From Protopterus annectens (taxonomy: Eukaryota > Chordata > Ceratodontiformes > Protopteridae): 64,000 nt of DNA. The stretch lies in assembly GCF_019279795.1 (NCBI RefSeq), contig NC_056734.1:5952611-6016610 (forward strand), written 5' to 3'. The notes beneath the pieces were generated by a model, which saw nothing but the letters and a program-made list of their open reading frames with translations, ran no database searches and had not been told where the DNA came from. Both the position numbers and the translations under genes were made by a program. Of the stretch, positions 59,346 through 64,000 are shown one piece after another; positions within the stretch are counted from its first letter, which is position 1, and each line of letters opens with the position of its first letter.

Positions 59346-59770
59346 AGATTAAAGCAAAGGATAATTACAAGTCCTTCTTCAATCTTGTCAGAAAAACTGA
59401 AAAAAAATGACTCTTAATTCTACTCCAATCATTTTCATAACAGAGTCTCCCATTCAAACCTAAAGGACATTGCAAACATGTTGGTTAGCAAGTTCTGAGC
59501 AAATTGCTTCTTTGAAATTACCATCCCAGAGCCACCCCCTGGTATCACTAAAGGAACATGCTGATGTACTTTCAAAAACCAAGAACACCTCCTCCATGGG
59601 CCCAGACTGCATACTGTGTTGTCTAGTAAAGAGTGTTAAACATCCACTCATTGATCCCTTCCTCAAATGGTTTAACCCAAGCCTCACTGCAGGTTATTTT
59701 TGGTTCACTTTTGTATTAATGTAAGCCCTAGGTCTTAAAGACTCTACCTTCCTTGCAAAAGGTGGCAGAG
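59346..59770 (+). pseudogene. LINE RT N-terminal fragment (CR1/L2-like)
   Basis: The plus strand reads KAKDNYKSFFNLVRKTEK, then after stops SKTKNTSSMGPD, HPLIDPFLKWFNPSLTAGYF. This is the block before the RT palm (S-M-G-P-D-x-I-P, then LL-x-LFN-x-SL) of Jockey/CR1/L2-type LINEs. It is too short to assign a clade. Nothing from the RT palm itself is present downstream. Confidence 0.6.
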
Positions 59771-60640
59771 GATGAGTATGGATGTTGCCGTGGTGCACAT
59801 GACCTCATGTCAGATTTGTCTTATACGTCATGTGATTTTAAGAAGAATCAATGGTCTTTCATTCTGATGCACTCCTAGGAAACTCTATGATTATAACAAT
59901 CTTCTGCCGTATTGAAAATGCTTGCATTTAAAATGTGTGTCACTCTGTTTAAAATGTCATGTGTCACTCGCCTTTTGTCTGGAGTGGGCACAATGTTCAT
60001 ACCTGAGGAGACTCAGGATGGGAACTTCCTTGTGGTAGTATCCTGGCAAAATTAATATTATGAAAGCAACTGTGCCATCCATCACATAACAGCTTCTTGT
60101 TGCAGGAGAATGAGAAGATGTTTTGCATGAATGTTTTCTCATTCATATGTGCAAAATAAGACAACAAGCAAAGGGTCCTAGAGTTTGACTCTCTCTCCCT
60201 TGTTAACAGCAGGGAACTTCCTGAGTGGACAAATTCATACATGCCATGGATAGTTGCTAGGTAACTGGAACATTGAGGAAAAAGTCCCGAAATAGCACTA
60301 TTGAATTTTATTTGCAACTATGTGATGCTGTTAGGAAAAGGTGTAAAGCCACACATATAAAAGTAATAGAAGAAATGCCATCTGGGGCAGTACCTAGATG
60401 ACAAACTGAGAGCAGTCAATTTTGTGAGCTCCATAAAGTAGTATAATAATATAGGAACATTTTATTATTTTCAAGTTTAAAATGTCAGAAATTTATAGAT
60501 AAACCACTAAACTACATAAATATCAATTGTGGTGGAGATATACAAACATTTTCCTGTCAAGTAACTTGGAGGTATATTGAGTCACTGAATATAAACAACT
60601 CAAGGAATTCTCATCCAGATGCTGCTTTGAAAAAAAGAAC
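59771..60640. other. Unrecognised DNA
   Basis: No gene or repeat family is recognised. Confidence 0.5.
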
Positions 60641-61325
60641 TGCAATTGATGACATCTACGTTACAGGAACTATCTTTGAAGATGGATGGCTTTAAAAATG
60701 ACTTAGAAAACCTCAAATTAAATTCTCAGAAACAGACTGATACTTTTAAGGAACTATTACAGCAACACCATACAGAAATAACAAATATAGAGATTTCTCT
60801 AAATGACATTGAGGGAGACTCAAAGAGGAAGAATTCCAAAAAGAATTTCTGCTTAACCAGAATACATGGCTGCTTAACAAAATATATGACTTAGAAAACA
60901 GGGAAAGGAGAAACAACATAAGGATCTTTGGTCTGCCTGAAAACACTGACGGAGAAGACATTATTTCATTCTTAACAATCTGGATTCCTGAATTTTTAAA
61001 CTTGAAAGAGGGACATTCATTTGGAATTGAAAGGGTGCATAGAGCACTGAGGAAACCTCCTTTTAACTCAGCAAACACTCCACCTAGAGCCATTGTTATA
61101 CAATTTCTTTAATTTCTGGACAAGAAACTAATATTAAAATCTGCTTGAAGAAAATCATTCTTCAAATACAATCAAAGCCTGATAAGGTTTGACAATGATT
61201 ATTCTTCCAGAATACTAGAACAAAGGAAAAAGTCTGGCCAATAATAAAACTGTTGAAACAAAACAACATTAAAGCACAGCTGGCCTTTCCAGCCAAGATA
61301 AAAGTACGTTCTGCCAATTTTATAC
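60640..61325 (+). pseudogene. L1-type ORF1 (RNA-binding protein) relic
   Basis: The plus strand has a coiled-coil-like start (LQELSLKMDGFKNDLENLKL, KQTDTFKELLQQHH). After a frameshift near 60,830 come YDLENRERRNNIRIFGLPE (start of the RRM), GIERVHRALRKPP, PPRAIVIQFL, a stop, and then in another frame KEKVWPIIKLLKQNNIKAQL (C-terminal domain). This is the order of L1 ORF1 (coiled coil, RRM, CTD). ORF1p binds L1 RNA in the ribonucleoprotein. No ORF2 follows; a TTAA repeat begins right after. Confidence 0.85.
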
Positions 61326-61334
61326 TTATAATAA

Positions 61335-61377
61335 TTTAATTAATTAATTAATTAATTAATTAATTAATTAATTAATT
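61335..61377. repeat. (TTAA)n microsatellite
   Basis: About ten AATT units directly after the L1 ORF1 relic. Confidence 0.96.
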
Positions 61378-61562
61378 CAACAAGGTACCATTCATCAGAG
61401 TTCATGCTCAAATGTAACAAATTAGCATCATATATAATAGCAGTAACAGTAGAGTGTTTTAAAAAAAAATGCTGTCATGGAGATTAATGCCTTCTTCAGT
61501 TAAACTATGATTTAGAAATGTCATGTATATCCTGGTTAAATAATAGTAGCAAGCTCTTAACA

Positions 61563-61811
61563 CAAATGTCATCATTATTCTGTCTAAATGTAGTTAATAT
61601 CAATTATATCAAGTATAACAGCTTTGAGTGCTGTTTGATCAATCCTGATATGATGTGCATGGATGCAGCTGTGTCTGGCAGCTAGTACAAATGTCATTAT
61701 TATTCTGTCTAAACATCATTAATATCAACTATGGCAGGTATCATAGCTTCAAGTGCTGTTTGATTAAGCCTGACATGGTGTATGTGGATGCAGCTGTGTC
61801 TGGTAGCTGTT
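61563..61811. repeat. Two-copy 125-bp tandem repeat
   Basis: Units at 61,563-61,687 and 61,688-61,811 share CAAATGTCATYATTATTCTG, GTGCTGTTTGAT and GGATGCAGCTGTGTCTGG. They differ at around 15% of positions by eye, so this is an old duplication. Confidence 0.85.
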
Positions 61812-62299
61812 GTATGTTGCCGTTTTCATCTCCAGGAAGCTGTGGGTTGCGGCTTGTGATTGAGGTTTACTGATGCTTGTGTATTAGGATAAGACATTTG
61901 GTGTTTTAGCCTGGATCCAGGGGAAGGGGGGGTGGATAAAACTATGATTTGGGATATTTTGGCAGAGAATAATTTGTTTATACATCTGCTGAGTAAGAGG
62001 TGGGAAGGCTGAAATAATGTGTTATCTCTTGTTGCGGTGGCTTGTTGGGATTTTTTTTTATCTGTTTGCTCTCCAGTCTTTTCCTGGATGTTACCTCACT
62101 AAAAGGGAGTGAATTTAGATGTGAAGTGAAGCTATGCTTCAGGTGCATCGCGAGCCTCTGGTATACAGTACACAGACACACTAACAGAAACAGATGCTCC
62201 CAGGTTGCTATGGTGACAGAGACAGAATGATGATAATGCTTAATGGCTCTGAGGAGCCTCCAAAATTATTCTTGGCAATGAAGTTTTTGGTTTAAAAAA

Positions 62300-62356
<57 letters not shown>

Positions 62357-63177
62357 AAAAGGGCTGTTTTAAACCGCATGTACACATATCGATGGTCTCC
62401 CAACACTTTGTTTAGTTCATTAGGTTGATTCTTAATTAAAAAAAAATAATAATAAGCGCAGTTTTATATTTAAAATATATTTTGGTCCAAACACATTAAG
62501 GACTTACATAAGAGTGGAAGTCTGAGTTATTGTGAAACACTAAGAGCACTTGGTCTTGTGCAGTATGCTTTGCAGTGGTCTGGGAGTTGATCTTGCTCAG
62601 TTGTGTTGGGCATATGGGGATAGCTGATTCTAGGGATGTTTGAGGTTGCCGGGAAGTGTTAGAGAATCATCAGATTTCCTTCATGGAAATAGATGTGGGA
62701 ATGGAAAGTGTGTTGAGTGATTTACTGGCAGAGTGGCCACTGCATGGAACAGGCTGGTAAAATGGAACAGGACAAATATTGGTCTGGATATTTTAAGAAC
62801 AGCCTGGAAACACACCACATGAACTAGTGAATGGTATTCTGGCAAAACTGGATGGGCATTGTTGCCGATGCTTGAAGTACTGATATGTGTGCATGTAAGA
62901 ATGGAAACATACTTTTAACAAATAAGAAACTAGAAGGGTCTCATAATTTAAAGTTTATGGACTGTATAAACATACTTGGAAGGAGCTAATAATAATAATA
63001 AGCATTACAGCTTGTGGTCGTACAAATAACTAAGCAACAGCCAAAAAAAAACAAAAAAACAAAAACAAAATACACATAATAGTTATGTAATGTATGATTT
63101 TAGTAAATCTAGACATAAAATATATAATCATCATATAAGATGAAGCAGTGTTATGAATTTAGATATTAAAGACAGGA
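61812..63177. other. Unrecognised AT-rich DNA with simple repeats
   Basis: Contains a (TA)n tract at 62,306-62,353 and an A/C-rich run at 63,040-63,070. No gene is supported. Confidence 0.5.
62306..62353. repeat. (TA)n microsatellite
   Basis: Pure TA repeat. Unlike the tracts at 27.3 and 52.2 kb, no foldback element adjoins it. Confidence 0.97.
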
Positions 63178-63850
63178 TTTAATAACATGGGCTTGTATAT
63201 AATAATCCTACTGTCTTAACTTGTCATAAATGACATACACTACATTGAACATTAAGGGGAAGCATGATGATTTTCATATATAAGTAAATATGCATAACAA
63301 GTCATGTAATTGCTTTAACTTGAATTGTAGTTTTTGTAACCCATCTTGACCATACATAATACTTAAGCAGTTACCAAGGTAACTAATGTTTTATACATGA
63401 CATCAAACTGACAAAGTTGTTCAAGAGAAACAATAGAAGCCTGAACTTGAAATGTCACAGAATGTAACAATCATATTCTGAACAAATAGTATTACATTGA
63501 CAATAGACACTCGGTTTAATAACATCAGCTTGTGTATAATAACACTACTGTTTTAACTTGTCATAAATGACATACACTATATTGAACATCAAGGAGAAGC
63601 CTGGTGATTGTCTCATATAAGTAAATGTGCATAATAAGTCATATAATTGCTTTAACTTGAATTATGGTTTTGTAACCTATCTTGACCATACATAATACTT
63701 AAGCTGTTACCAAGGTAACTAATGTTTTATACATGACATCAAACTGACAAAGTTGTTCAAGGGAATCAATAGAAGCCTGAACTAGGAATGTCACAGAATG
63801 TAACAATCACATTCTGAAAAAATAGTATTAAATTGACAATAATCACTCAG
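63178..63850. repeat. Two-copy 337-bp tandem repeat
   Basis: Unit 1 is 63,178-63,514 and unit 2 is 63,515-63,850, both starting TTTAATAACATSRGCTTG. Identity is above 90% by eye. Each unit contains AGTTACC-AA-GGTAACT, a 7-bp hairpin. A third unit does not follow: after TTTAA the sequence diverges. It could be a short satellite or a locally duplicated segment. Confidence 0.9.
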
Positions 63851-64000
63851 TTTAACCTTTGCTGATTATATAAAATAGAATGTTGCCATTTAAATCTAAA
63901 ATCTTTCAATATATGCCATAAAATGGCAATTTATGAATATGGGAAGGGAACTTGGAATCATTAATCACAATAAGTGAATTTGCTGTTTTAACCTATAATT

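Overview
This is eukaryotic, almost certainly vertebrate, intergenic DNA: AT-rich, full of (CA)n and (TA)n microsatellites, and built almost entirely of nested transposable elements. I see no intact host protein-coding gene, no functional tRNA or rRNA gene and no CRISPR array. The mix (CR1 non-LTR elements with an octamer-repeat 3' end, a PIF/Harbinger DNA transposon with a Myb/SANT-like partner gene, tRNA-derived SINEs, a Penelope-like element with a GIY-YIG domain, Ty3/gypsy, L1 ORF1 and an RLE-type LINE) fits a large, repeat-rich genome such as a lungfish, amphibian or basal fish. The sequence alone does not fix the species.

Layout. (1) From before base 1 to about 11,290 lies a PIF/Harbinger-like element (element 1). 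A spliced Myb/SANT-like gene runs on + (882-3.0 kb) and a DDE transposase on - (10.5-11.3 kb), so the two genes converge. Between them are internal (CA)n and tRNA-like repeat units and a 3.1-kb CR1 retrotransposon (CR1-A, minus, 6,644-9,770). A short SINE carrying a CR1-like tail sits inside that CR1. (2) A direct tandem duplication of about 10.27 kb (3,584-13,851 and 13,852-24,139) copies everything from the middle of element 1 to the middle of a plus-strand CR1 fragment, at well over 99% identity by eye. Most small differences are homopolymer lengths. (3) 24-37.9 kb is a graveyard: CR1 tails, a foldback element beside a (TA)n tract, degenerate gypsy RT/RNase H, an RLE-type LINE C-terminus and a tRNA-SINE with a perfect 17-bp target duplication. 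(4) 37.9-56.5 kb holds a second, diverged copy of the Harbinger family (element 3) with its own CR1 (CR1-B). CR1-B keeps a recognisable ORF1 with a zinc-finger-like segment and an SGNH esterase, plus ORF2. A second foldback element lies near 52.2 kb. (5) 57.4-61.4 kb carries a 5'-truncated Penelope-like element, a CR1/L2-like RT scrap and an L1 ORF1 relic. (6) The end of the window has a two-copy 125-bp repeat, a (TA)n tract and a two-copy 337-bp repeat.

How it fits together. Element 1 and element 3 align collinearly by eye over the Myb gene, the internal repeats and the transposase, with different later insertions. This shows one large two-gene Harbinger family hit independently by CR1, SINE and foldback elements. 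Every coding relic here carries stops, frameshifts or lost catalytic residues. All are decaying, although some frameshifts in the first duplicate copy may be sequencing or consensus errors. The best candidates for something undescribed are the two foldback elements, which share a conserved core but have unrelated iterated arms, and the unusually large Harbinger family with internal tRNA-like tandem units.
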